From Bacteroidales bacterium (GTDB lineage Bacteria; Bacteroidota; Bacteroidia; Bacteroidales; Bacteroidaceae), in NCBI GenBank assembly GCA_004554665.1, contig SFKY01000037.1:1-23936 (forward strand): 23,936 bases of DNA, given 5' to 3'. The stretch's first letter is position 1. Each line of letters opens with the position of its first letter. This document shows, piece by piece, positions 8,676-15,968 of the stretch. The translations under genes and the position numbers were made by a program. The notes under the pieces were generated by a model that was given only the letters and a program-made list of their open reading frames with translations, made no database searches and was not told the origin of the DNA.

Positions 8676-10985
8676 ATGTCACATAACCTACATTTCTCGC
8701 TGCGGCCATACATGTTGGCCGTAGCTCTCGTGGCTGTTGTGAGCGCTGTGGCGCAGACAGCCCTTACCGACTATGTAGAACCCCGCGTGGGTACGGCCCA
8801 CTGCCGTTGGTTCCATTTTGCACCCGGTGCCATGCCCTTTGGTATGGCTAAGCCAGGTCCGTCTACCAATGGTCATCTCGGCAACAAGTGGGGGTGGGAA
8901 GCCACGGGTTACGATTACCGCGACACTACCATCGACGGATTTCCCTGCCTGCACGAGTTTCAGGTAGGCGGCATCGTGCTCATGCCTACCCGTGGTGAGC
9001 TTCATACTGTGCCCGGCGACTCGCTGCATCCCACAGGTTACCGCAGCGCCTTCAGCCACGACCGCGAGGTAGTGAAGCCTGGCTACTACGCCGTAGACCT
9101 TGACACTTACGGTATACGCGCTGAAGCCACTGCCACCATGCATACCGCCTATCTGCGTTTCACTTATCCAGAAGACACTACCAGTCGCATCCTCTTCGAT
9201 ATCGGTCACCGACAGGGTGAGAGCGGCGCTGTGGTCGATGCCAGCGTCTGGTTGACCCCTGAGGGTCGTATCGAAGGATGGGTAGTCACAGAGCCTGAAT
9301 ACGTGAAAAAGTATCAGCCGGGAGCTGATATCCGCATGTATTTCTCGGCCACTGTTGACAAGCAGCCGCAACGTTGGGGCACCTTCATCGACGACTGTGT
9401 GCAACAGGGACAGCGTCAAGTGCAAGGAGCCGGTGCTGGCCTATATATCGAGTTTGCCACACGTCCCGGCGAGCCGGTTACTGCCTGTGTGGGACTCTCC
9501 TATACGTCGGTGGAGAACGCCCGCCTCAACCGCGAGTCTGAAGCCGCACGCCCAGACTTCGATGCCACGCGCGCTGCCGCTCATCAGTCGTGGGAAGAAG
9601 CATTGGGGCGCATCCGTGTAGAGACCCCTGTACATAGTGATAAAGTGAAGTTTTACACCGGGCTCTACCATGCCTTGCTTGGTCGGGGCGTGGCCAGTGA
9701 TGTGCGCGGTACCTATCCTCGCCATGATGGAACAGTGGGGCAGATATCTCTGGGAGCAGACGGCAAACCTCGCCATCAGTATTACAACACCGATGCCCTG
9801 TGGGGTGCGCAGTGGAACCTGAACCAGCTTTGGATGCTCGCATGGCCGGAGCATGTGGCCGACTTTATCAGTAGCCAACTGCTCATCTATCAAGATAGCG
9901 GATGGCTGGCCGATGGCGTGGCCTGCGGACGCTACGTGTCGGGTGTGGGCACCAATCAGGTGAGCTTGCTCATGGCAGCAGCCTACGCTTGCGGCATACG
10001 CGATTTTGACGTGCAGACCGCATACGAGGCTTGTCTCAAGAACGAGCTCGACGGTAATAACCGCCCCTTCGGAGCCGGTAAGAGCGACACACGAAAGTTT
10101 GTAGAGTACGGATATGCCCCCTTTGTGGAGAGCGGTGAAGGTGCCGACGAAACCTTTATGTTTTCTGCCTCGCACACGCTTGAATACTCGTTCAGCGCTT
10201 GGGCTGTGGCGCAGTGGGCCAAGGCCCTTGGCCGTAAGGACGATTATCGCCGCCTCATGCACCTCGCTTCGGGGTGGGAACGCTTGTATGATTCCGCCAC
10301 CGGTTTTATTCGTCCCAGGTTGGCCGATGGCCGCTTCCTTACTCCTTTTGACCCTATGGAAGTGTGGCGCGGATTCCAAGAGGGCAATGCATGGCAGTAT
10401 ACATTCTATGTGCCCCATCAGGCAGACAGACTGGCCAAACTTGTGGGACGTGACCGTTTGTGCCAACGGCTCGACAGCATCTTCACCGTCTCTGAGAAGC
10501 TTATCTTTAGCGGTGGCACCACGGTAGACGCTTTTGCCGGATTGCAGACACTCTACAACCACGGCAACCAACCCTGCCTGCACATATCGTGGCTCATGGC
10601 CGAGGCTGGTCGACCTGACCTCACCCAGCATTGGGTGCGTGCTATTTGTAACCAGTTTTACGGCACCGATGGTCTTCATGGCTATGGCTACGGACAAGAC
10701 GAGGATCAGGGTCAGCTCGGTGCATGGTATGTCATCTCGTCCATCGGCCTTTTCGATGTGGCCGGTCTTACAGGTAGCCGACCTTCTGTAGCATTGGGTC
10801 AATCGCTGTTTCCCCGTGTTACAATCCAGCTCAATCCACGCTATGCCAAGGGGCGCACGCTCACGATCGAATGTCAATCGGACAGTGATGCCGTGACATC
10901 CTATACTATTGACGGGCGCAAGATAAGCGGCCACCGCATCCCCTTTGCTCGGCTCATGCAGGGAGGAACTATCGTAGAAAAATAA
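8676..10985 (+). CDS. GH92 family alpha-mannosidase
   Basis: From the ATG at 8676 the product is 769 residues, the normal GH92 size, with a signal peptide ending near VSAVAQ. The frame is open upstream into the kinase gene, but the signal sequence fixes this start. GH92 features include the N-terminal DYVEPRVGTAHCRWFHFAPGA and GYDYRDTTIDGF region, YNTDALWGAQWN, the EGNAWQYTFYVPH motif with E569 as probable general acid, and GQDEDQGQLGAWYV with D675/D677 as probable base region and calcium-site neighbour. GH92 enzymes are calcium-dependent inverting exo-alpha-mannosidases acting on N-glycan or yeast mannan side chains; linkage specificity cannot be read from sequence here. The probable location is periplasm or cell surface. 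This is the last + strand gene of the cluster and is followed by the inverted repeats at 10986-11137. Confidence 0.92.
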   Translation: MSHNLHFSLRPYMLAVALVAVVSAVAQTALTDYVEPRVGTAHCRWFHFAPGAMPFGMAKPGPSTNGHLGNKWGWEATGYDYRDTTIDGFPCLHEFQVGGIVLMPTRGELHTVPGDSLHPTGYRSAFSHDREVVKPGYYAVDLDTYGIRAEATATMHTAYLRFTYPEDTTSRILFDIGHRQGESGAVVDASVWLTPEGRIEGWVVTEPEYVKKYQPGADIRMYFSATVDKQPQRWGTFIDDCVQQGQRQVQGAGAGLYIEFATRPGEPVTACVGLSYTSVENARLNRESEAARPDFDATRAAAHQSWEEALGRIRVETPVHSDKVKFYTGLYHALLGRGVASDVRGTYPRHDGTVGQISLGADGKPRHQYYNTDALWGAQWNLNQLWMLAWPEHVADFISSQLLIYQDSGWLADGVACGRYVSGVGTNQVSLLMAAAYACGIRDFDVQTAYEACLKNELDGNNRPFGAGKSDTRKFVEYGYAPFVESGEGADETFMFSASHTLEYSFSAWAVAQWAKALGRKDDYRRLMHLASGWERLYDSATGFIRPRLADGRFLTPFDPMEVWRGFQEGNAWQYTFYVPHQADRLAKLVGRDRLCQRLDSIFTVSEKLIFSGGTTVDAFAGLQTLYNHGNQPCLHISWLMAEAGRPDLTQHWVRAICNQFYGTDGLHGYGYGQDEDQGQLGAWYVISSIGLFDVAGLTGSRPSVALGQSLFPRVTIQLNPRYAKGRTLTIECQSDSDAVTSYTIDGRKISGHRIPFARLMQGGTIVEK

Positions 10986-11090
10986 TTTTTTAATTCACAA
11001 TTCATCATTCACAATTGGCTTCACCGAACTTCTATTAAGTCGCCGTATTTCGTATAGTGCAATTGTGAATTATGAATTGTGAATAAAAAA
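10986..11090. repeat. Large imperfect inverted repeat of TTCACAATT units
   Basis: The arm 10986-11016 (ending attcacaattg) pairs with 11060-11090 (starting caattgtgaat). There are two mismatches over 31 positions and a 43-nt loop. Each arm itself contains two copies of a TTCACAATT-like unit, so alternative shorter hairpins are possible. It begins directly after the GH92 stop codon and could protect or terminate that transcript. It resembles the AT-rich dispersed intergenic repeats seen in many Bacteroidales genomes (recollection, not checked). Confidence 0.75.
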
Positions 11091-11137
11091 AGTAAAGAGG
11101 TAAAACGGAACTCTAATCGTTTTACCTCTTTACTTTT
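11088..11137. terminator. Perfect 20-bp hairpin, probable bidirectional terminator
   Basis: The segment 11088-11107 (aaaagtaaagaggtaaaacg) is the exact reverse complement of 11118-11137, with a 10-nt loop. On the - strand the stem runs into CTTTTTTTATTC, a good U-tract for ending the tRNA-Cys transcript. On the + strand it ends in CTTTTACTTTATT, less regular but T-rich, and would stop the GH92 transcript. The position between convergent genes fits a shared terminator. Confidence 0.65.
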
Positions 11138-11179
11138 ACTTTATTAAAAACTCTTTGGGACTTCTGCCCTTGAGAAAAT

Positions 11180-11253
11180 TGGAGGTACCTAGCAGAGTCG
11201 AACTGCTCTACACGGTTTTGCAGACCGTTACCTAACCGATCGGCCAAGGTACC
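11180..11253 (-). tRNA. tRNA-Cys (GCA)
   Basis: Read on the - strand, the acceptor GGTACCT pairs with AGGTACC, followed by U73 and an encoded CCA (74 nt in all, 71 without CCA). The anticodon arm GGTCTGCAAAACC has anticodon GCA, and the T arm has the normal TTCGACT loop with stem AGCAG/CTGCT. U73 is the identity base expected for cysteine tRNA. It has its own promoter upstream and the hairpin at 11088-11137 downstream. Confidence 0.96.
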
Positions 11254-11275
11254 CTGTGTTGCGTGATTGCGAGTG

Positions 11276-11307
11276 CAAAGGTAACGCAAATAATCGGTCT
11301 GTGCAAA
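11276..11307 (-). promoter_or_regulatory. Bacteroidetes-type promoter for tRNA-Cys
   Basis: On the - strand, TTTG (11304-11307) and TACCTTTG (11276-11283) match the phylum's -33 TTTG and -7 TAnnTTTG elements with a 20-bp spacer, inside the normal 19-21 range. The tRNA 5' end lies 22 bp past the -7 box. The -33 element directly follows the stop codon of the Cys-rich membrane protein gene. Confidence 0.75.
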
Positions 11308-11310
11308 TTT

Positions 11311-11460
11311 TTAGTGCTGTTTTTTGCATTTTGTCTCACATTTCTCTTTCAGAGGGCATGTTCCGCATGGGTGGCCGCCGCCTCGCAAGGTGTGAAGGAG
11401 GCGGCGAACAATGTATGCGGCACAGGCTGCAAGCACTGTGATGACGATGATGGTCTGCAT
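11311..11460 (-). CDS. FeoB-associated Cys-rich membrane protein
   Basis: This 49-residue protein starts at the ATG at 11460-11458; a longer in-frame start exists but lies within the upstream gene. It has one N-terminal membrane segment (about residues 3-18, MQTIIVITVLAACAAYIV), then basic residues (RRLLHTLRGGG) and a Cys cluster CGTCPLKEKCETKC with C32, C35, C41 and C45. That layout is the FeoB-associated Cys-rich membrane protein family, thought to act with the FeoB ferrous iron channel, perhaps as a membrane-bound iron or redox partner (family knowledge). Its start is 13 bp after the serine dehydratase stop, so it is probably the last gene of the feoAB-sdaA operon. In most genomes I recall, this small gene directly follows feoB. 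Confidence 0.82.
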   Translation of the reverse strand: MQTIIVITVLAACAAYIVRRLLHTLRGGGHPCGTCPLKEKCETKCKKQH

Positions 11461-11473
11461 GGCGTGGCGGCAA

Positions 11474-12667
11474 TTAGGCACCGAAGGTCTTGGCCAGCCC
11501 ACCTTCGCTGGTTTCCTTGTAGAGCGACGGCAGGTCATGGCCGGTCTGCTTCATAGCTTGTACCACATGGTCGAAGCTTACGCGGTGGTGTCCGTCGGAG
11601 AACGCGGCATAGAGATTGGCATCGAGAGCACGGGTGGCAGCAAAGGCATTGCGCTCTATACACGGTATCTGTACCAGTCCGCAGACAGGGTCGCAGGTCA
11701 TACCGAGATGATGCTCAAGTCCCATCTCTGCCGCATACTCTATCTGTGTAGGACTACCTCCGAAGAGTTGGCATGCAGCAGCACTGGCCATGGCACAAGC
11801 TACGCCCACCTCGCCTTGGCAGCCCACGTCTGCGCCGGAGATGGAGGCGTTGTGCTTGACCACATTGCCGATGAGTCCGGCTGTGGCCAGGGCATGACGT
11901 ATGCGCTCGTCGCTGAAGTGGTGACCGCGTGAGAGGTGATAGAGTACAGCGGGCACGATGCCACAGGCTCCACAGGTGGGGGCAGTGACGATGGTGCCGC
12001 CTGAGGCATTTTCCTCGCTCACGGCGAGAGCGTAGGCATAGACCAGTCCACGCGACTGGAGCGACTGCTTGTAGCCTGTGGCCTTGACATAGTACACGGG
12101 AGCTTTGCGGGCGAGGCCAAGGGGGCCGGGAAGCACGCCTTCGTGTTCTATGCCACGTTCCACACTGGCCTGCATGGTCTCCCATACGGTCTGTAGGTAG
12201 GGCCACAGGGCTTCACCCTCGCATTGGTCTACATACTCCCAGTAGCTGCGGCCGGTGCGCTGGCACCATGCCAGTATGTCGGTGAGCGTGTGGAGGGGAT
12301 AGACTTCGGGACTGTCGAAGTGATCGCCTGTGGCTTTACCCTCGGAGAGGGCGCCGCCTCCAATGCTGTAGACTGTCCACTCGTTGGCATCATCAGCGCT
12401 GAATCGCATGCCATTGGGGTGGAAGGGCAAGAAAACCTCTGGCTGCCAATGTATGGTGACAGGGGCGTGGGCTTCGAGTACTTCGCGGATGGCAGTGTCG
12501 GTCATGTGGCCTTTGCCGGTGGCGGCAAGGCTTCCGTAGAGGGTGACGTCGTAATGACTCGCATGGGGATAGCGTGTGGCATAGAGATGGGCCGCCTTTT
12601 GCGGTCCCATCGTGTGGCTCGATGAGGGTCCTTTGCCGATCTTAAATAGTTCTTTGAGAGATTTCAC
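11474..12667 (-). CDS. sdaA: L-serine ammonia-lyase, single-chain iron-sulfur type
   Basis: This 397-residue cytoplasmic enzyme converts L-serine to pyruvate and ammonia. The N-terminal beta domain shows the family signature GKGPSSSHTMGPQKAA (residues 11-26). The alpha domain shows APTCGACGIVPAVLYHL, the cluster Cys in GCQGEVG (near residue 283) and two more in MTCDPVCGLVQIPC (near 324-336), giving the three cysteines of the [4Fe-4S] cluster. Both domains are in one chain, as in E. coli SdaA, but about 55 residues shorter. The start is a GTG at 12667-12665; an in-frame TAA lies five codons upstream and no ATG is available between. It lies 50 bp after feoAB on the same strand, which is striking because the enzyme needs iron. 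The small FeoB-associated gene follows. Confidence 0.93.
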   Translation of the reverse strand: MKSLKELFKIGKGPSSSHTMGPQKAAHLYATRYPHASHYDVTLYGSLAATGKGHMTDTAIREVLEAHAPVTIHWQPEVFLPFHPNGMRFSADDANEWTVYSIGGGALSEGKATGDHFDSPEVYPLHTLTDILAWCQRTGRSYWEYVDQCEGEALWPYLQTVWETMQASVERGIEHEGVLPGPLGLARKAPVYYVKATGYKQSLQSRGLVYAYALAVSEENASGGTIVTAPTCGACGIVPAVLYHLSRGHHFSDERIRHALATAGLIGNVVKHNASISGADVGCQGEVGVACAMASAAACQLFGGSPTQIEYAAEMGLEHHLGMTCDPVCGLVQIPCIERNAFAATRALDANLYAAFSDGHHRVSFDHVVQAMKQTGHDLPSLYKETSEGGLAKTFGA

Positions 12668-12703
12668 CTTAATGCTTATTTAGTTCATTTCTTTTTAGAG
12701 CTA

Positions 12704-12719
12704 AAAGGCTTTTGCCTTT
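12704..12719 (-). terminator. Small hairpin just after the feoAB stop
   Basis: On the - strand AAAGGC-AAAA-GCCTTTT forms a 6-bp stem with a 4-nt loop overlapping the feoAB stop codon, followed only by a short T run. It could be a weak or partial terminator that lowers expression of the downstream serine dehydratase. The stem is short and may be chance. Confidence 0.3.
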
Positions 12720-15108
12720 AAAAGAGTTTTCCAATCTGGTACACTATTGCCGATACAATCCATGCCAGCGTGGTGGTGTAGAGGGCTGCGACGATTGTCC
12801 ATCGCCATGAACCCGTCTCGGCGCGGATGGCGGCGAGAGTGGCGATGCAGGGAAAGTAGATGAGGATGAAGACCAGATAACTGTAGGCGATGAGGGGAGT
12901 GATGCCGTCGGCCTGCATGCGGGCCCGAAGGGTGGTAGACTGGTTGTGGGTATTGTCATCTGCATAGAGCACACCCACGGTAGAGGCTACAATCTCCTTG
13001 GCGCCCACACCGGCCACGATGCCCATGTCCAGTTTCCAGTTGAATCCCTGTGCGCGGAAAAGGGGCTCTATGGCCTTTCCGGCGTGTCCGATAAGACTCT
13101 GTTCCTGTTGCTGGCTGGGGGAAAGGTCTTCGTGGTGGGGGAAGTAGCCCAACGCCCATACGGTGATGGAGGCTACGAGGATGATGCCGCCCATCTTGCG
13201 CAGATATTCCTTTCCCTTTTCCCATGTGTGGCGTGCGATGGCCTTGGTCGTGGGGAAACGGTAGGGTGGGAGCTCCATCACAAATGGCGTGTCTTCGCCC
13301 TTGATGACATGGCGCGAGAGGATGCGGCTTACGAGGGCTGCGATAGCGATGCCGATGAGGTAGAGCGAGAGCATGACAAGCGGCTGTTGGCGCGGTGCGA
13401 AAAAGATGGCGGTAATCATGACATAGATGGGTAGCCGTGCCGAACAGCTCATAAAGGGGAGGATGAGCATGGTGATGAGGCGGCTGCGCCGACTCTCTAT
13501 GGTACGGGTAGCGATGACGGCTGGCACATTGCATCCGAAACCCATGATGAGGGGGATGAACGATTTGCCGTGTAGTCCTATCTTGTGCATGAGTTTGTCC
13601 ATGATAAAGGCGGCACGCGCCATGTAGCCGCTGTCTTCCATGAAAGAGATGAAGAAGTAGAGGATAAGTATTTGGGGGAGGAAGACGATGACGGCACCCA
13701 CGCCTCCGATGATACCGTCGGTGACCATGTCTTTGAGAGGGCCGGCGGGTAGGTGCTCTCCGGCAAGTTCTCCCATCCAGGCCACCAGTTGGCCTATCCA
13801 GTCCATGGGGTACCTTCCGAGTAGGAATGTGGCTGCAAACATGGTGGCGAGCACCAGGATGAAGATGGGGAATCCGGCGTAGCGGTGGGTGATGATGCTG
13901 TCTATCAAATGGGTGGTGCGGTAGGTGTCGGTGTTGTGCCCAGTGGTGTAGCGCGCCTCCTGCAGCGCGCCGTTGATAAAACCGTACTTGGCATCCATGA
14001 TGGCAGTCTCGCTGTCATCGCCGGTCTCCTCTTTCACACGTGCGGCAGCCTCGTCTCGGTGGCGCAGTATCTCTGTCGCATCGGGGAGCGTGCGGATGTA
14101 GTTTTCGGCATCGGCATCGCGTTCGAGCAGTTTGATGGCCAGATAGCGTGTGGAGTAGCGGTGTCTCAGATTCTCGGCCTGCTTCAGATGATCCTGTATC
14201 TCGTGTATGCCGTGCTCTATCTCGTGTCCGTGGTTGATGTGCAGATGACGGTAGTGAGGATCATCGCCCTCGGTACCCTCGTACATGGTGATGACAGCGC
14301 GGAAGAGTTCGTCCACACCCCGGCCGTCGGCGAAGACTGTAGGCACCATCGGTGCGCCGAAGAGCCGGCTCAGCGTGTCGCAGTCTATGTGGTCGCCCCG
14401 CTTCTCTGCCTCGTCGTACATGTTGAGGGCACAGACCATGCGGATATGCATGTCTATGAGCTGTGTAGTGAGATAGAGGTTGCGCTCCAGGTTGCTGGTA
14501 TCAATGATGTTGATGACCACGTCGGGGGTCTGGTCTATGAGTTGCCGGCGTACATATAGCTCTTCGGGCGAGTAGGCTGAGAGCGAGTAAGTGCCGGGAA
14601 GGTCGGTGAGACGCAGGGTATAGCCCTCGAAGTGCGCCTCGCCCTCTTTGGCGTCTACTGTCACGCCGCTGTAGTTGCCCACGCGCTCATGGGCGCCGGA
14701 TGCAAAGTTGAAGAGCGATGTCTTGCCGCAGTTGGGGTTGCCCACCAGGGCTACGTTGATTACCTTGCGTCGGCGCAAGGCGGCATCGGCCAGCTGCTGG
14801 TCGGTAACGTGGCTGGCTGGTGCTATGGGTGCCATGCTGGCGGTGTGTGCCAGTGTGGCTGTGGGCAGGGGCATGTCTACCTCGTCGGGAGTCATCACCT
14901 CTATATGGTCGGCCTCGCTGCGCCGCAGCGACACCTCGTAGCCCAATATCTTATATTTTACAGGGTCTTGCAGGGGGGCGTTCTGGAGCACTTCCACCAT
15001 CTTGCCTTTGATGAAACCCATCTCCACAATACGCTTGCGGAAACCTCCATGACCGGCGACCTTGACGATCACCCCTTTTTCTCCTGTCTTCAGTTCAGAT
15101 AGTTTCAT
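12718..15108 (-). CDS. feoB: Fused FeoA-FeoB ferrous iron transporter
   Basis: The 796-residue protein has a FeoA SH3-like domain at residues 1-75 (LSELKTGEKGVIVKV, MGFIKGKMVEVLQNAP) and a linker to about 115. Next is the FeoB G domain: G1 GNPNCGKT at 123-130, G2 GVTVDAKEG, G3 DLPGTYSLSAYS and G4 NMYD. The inner-membrane transporter part follows, with paired gate motifs (LPQILILYFFISFMEDSGYMAR, GFGCNVPAVIATRTIES, LPFMSCSARLPIYV). It imports Fe2+ across the inner membrane, with GTPase activity controlling transport. FeoA-FeoB fusions are known in Bacteroidetes such as Porphyromonas. The ATG at 15108 is the start that includes the whole FeoA domain. A 146-bp upstream gap holds a likely promoter and a doubled palindrome. 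The serine dehydratase and FeoB-associated protein genes follow on the same strand. Confidence 0.95.
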   Translation of the reverse strand: MKLSELKTGEKGVIVKVAGHGGFRKRIVEMGFIKGKMVEVLQNAPLQDPVKYKILGYEVSLRRSEADHIEVMTPDEVDMPLPTATLAHTASMAPIAPASHVTDQQLADAALRRRKVINVALVGNPNCGKTSLFNFASGAHERVGNYSGVTVDAKEGEAHFEGYTLRLTDLPGTYSLSAYSPEELYVRRQLIDQTPDVVINIIDTSNLERNLYLTTQLIDMHIRMVCALNMYDEAEKRGDHIDCDTLSRLFGAPMVPTVFADGRGVDELFRAVITMYEGTEGDDPHYRHLHINHGHEIEHGIHEIQDHLKQAENLRHRYSTRYLAIKLLERDADAENYIRTLPDATEILRHRDEAAARVKEETGDDSETAIMDAKYGFINGALQEARYTTGHNTDTYRTTHLIDSIITHRYAGFPIFILVLATMFAATFLLGRYPMDWIGQLVAWMGELAGEHLPAGPLKDMVTDGIIGGVGAVIVFLPQILILYFFISFMEDSGYMARAAFIMDKLMHKIGLHGKSFIPLIMGFGCNVPAVIATRTIESRRSRLITMLILPFMSCSARLPIYVMITAIFFAPRQQPLVMLSLYLIGIAIAALVSRILSRHVIKGEDTPFVMELPPYRFPTTKAIARHTWEKGKEYLRKMGGIILVASITVWALGYFPHHEDLSPSQQQEQSLIGHAGKAIEPLFRAQGFNWKLDMGIVAGVGAKEIVASTVGVLYADDNTHNQSTTLRARMQADGITPLIAYSYLVFILIYFPCIATLAAIRAETGSWRWTIVAALYTTTLAWIVSAIVYQIGKLF

Positions 15109-15166
15109 TACTTTACTCTATATAGCGTGTTGTCCGTGGGGCGTGATGCATCCACGGTACATGCTG

Positions 15167-15174
15167 CAAAGATA
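15167..15174 (-). promoter_or_regulatory. Candidate -7 box for feoAB
   Basis: On the - strand this reads TATCTTTG, a match to TAnnTTTG, 58 bp before the feoAB start. No TTTG is found at the 19-21 bp spacing; that region is occupied by the GTTGCAAC pair, which fits a promoter that needs or is blocked by a regulator. Only the -7 match is seen directly. Confidence 0.45.
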
Positions 15175-15184
15175 CAATAAAAAA

Positions 15185-15203
15185 GTTGCAACGATGTTGC
15201 AAC
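15185..15203. promoter_or_regulatory. Doubled palindrome GTTGCAAC-N3-GTTGCAAC, candidate operator
   Basis: Two identical, perfectly palindromic 8-mers (15185-15192 and 15196-15203) lie 11 bp apart centre to centre, about one helical turn. They are just upstream of the feoAB -7 candidate and cover the region where the -33 element would sit. This suits two dimers of a repressor or activator binding the same DNA face. The regulator is unknown; the motif does not look like a Fur box. Confidence 0.5.
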
Positions 15204-15254
15204 TCTCTATTAAGTTTGGAAAATATTCAAAAAAATACCCATATTGCGGTATTC

Positions 15255-15959
15255 TCACTCTTTCACCTCAAAATAGCTTTCCAGCTCGGCCTCGGCGCTG
15301 CCCTCGTGGTTGGGTAGGTCGCGGATGATCTGCCCATGCTCGAGCAGGGCGATGCGGGTGGATATGTCTACGGTGTGTTGTAGATTGTGGCTGCTGATGA
15401 GGATGGTGGCCTCGTGCTGCTGGGCGTAGTCTGTGAGCAGGCGCTTGAGCACGATTTGGCTCGAAGGGTCGAGGAAGTTGAACGGCTCGTCGAGAATCAC
15501 GGTCTTGGGTGTATGCAGGAGGGCGGAGATGATGCCTATCTTCTGCTTGTTGCCTGCCGAGTAGTCGCGTATGAGCTTCTTTTGCCCCATGATTTCGCCT
15601 GCCATGAAGCGCTCAAAATCAGCCAGCCGTTCACTGGTCTGCTCTTGGCTGAGGCCAGAAACCTTGCCCACAAACTCGAAGTACTCTTCGGGTGTGAGGA
15701 AGTCGATAAGGAACCCCTCGTCTATAAAGGCACCAGTGTCGTGTTTCCACTCCTCGCTGGCAGCAGGATTGATTCCATTGGTTGACACCTCGCCGCTGTC
15801 AGCCTTGATGAGGTCGAGGATGAGCCTGAAGAGGGTGGTCTTGCCGGCGCCGTTGTTGCCGACGAGGCCGAGCACATCCCCGTCGTTGATGATAAACGAG
15901 GGGATGTCCACGGCCACCTTATCGCCAAAACGCTTCGTAAGGTCTTGTATAGTAATCAT
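15255..15959 (-). CDS. ABC transporter ATP-binding protein, without an adjacent permease
   Basis: The 234-residue ATPase has Walker A GNNGAGKT at residues 34-41, the signature YSAGNKQKIGI, Walker B TVILDEPFNFLD with catalytic Glu, and the H-loop ISSHNLQH. The overall form is that of ATPases of ABC-2-like exporters. It ends with a short acidic tail (EAELESYFEVKE). No membrane partner gene is nearby: secA ends 9 bp upstream and feoAB lies 146 bp downstream. It is probably cotranscribed with secA. The partner may be encoded elsewhere, so substrate and direction of transport are unknown. Confidence 0.88.
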   Translation of the reverse strand: MITIQDLTKRFGDKVAVDIPSFIINDGDVLGLVGNNGAGKTTLFRLILDLIKADSGEVSTNGINPAASEEWKHDTGAFIDEGFLIDFLTPEEYFEFVGKVSGLSQEQTSERLADFERFMAGEIMGQKKLIRDYSAGNKQKIGIISALLHTPKTVILDEPFNFLDPSSQIVLKRLLTDYAQQHEATILISSHNLQHTVDISTRIALLEHGQIIRDLPNHEGSAEAELESYFEVKE

Positions 15960-15968
15960 GACATGTGC

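Noticed and set aside
9441..10934. A 497-codon open frame on the - strand opposite GH92
   Set aside because: It lies wholly within the GH92 gene, has no recognisable motif, and its composition is that of an antisense shadow of a well-supported gene.
11254..11310. A + strand small gene overlapping the tRNA-Cys promoter (frames at 11256 and 11263)
   Set aside because: The - strand promoter and the Cys-rich protein account for the sequence, and the + strand frames show no motif or start signal.
12668..12717. Separate promoter for the serine dehydratase gene
   Set aside because: No TAnnTTTG on the - strand in this gap; cotranscription with feoAB explains it better.
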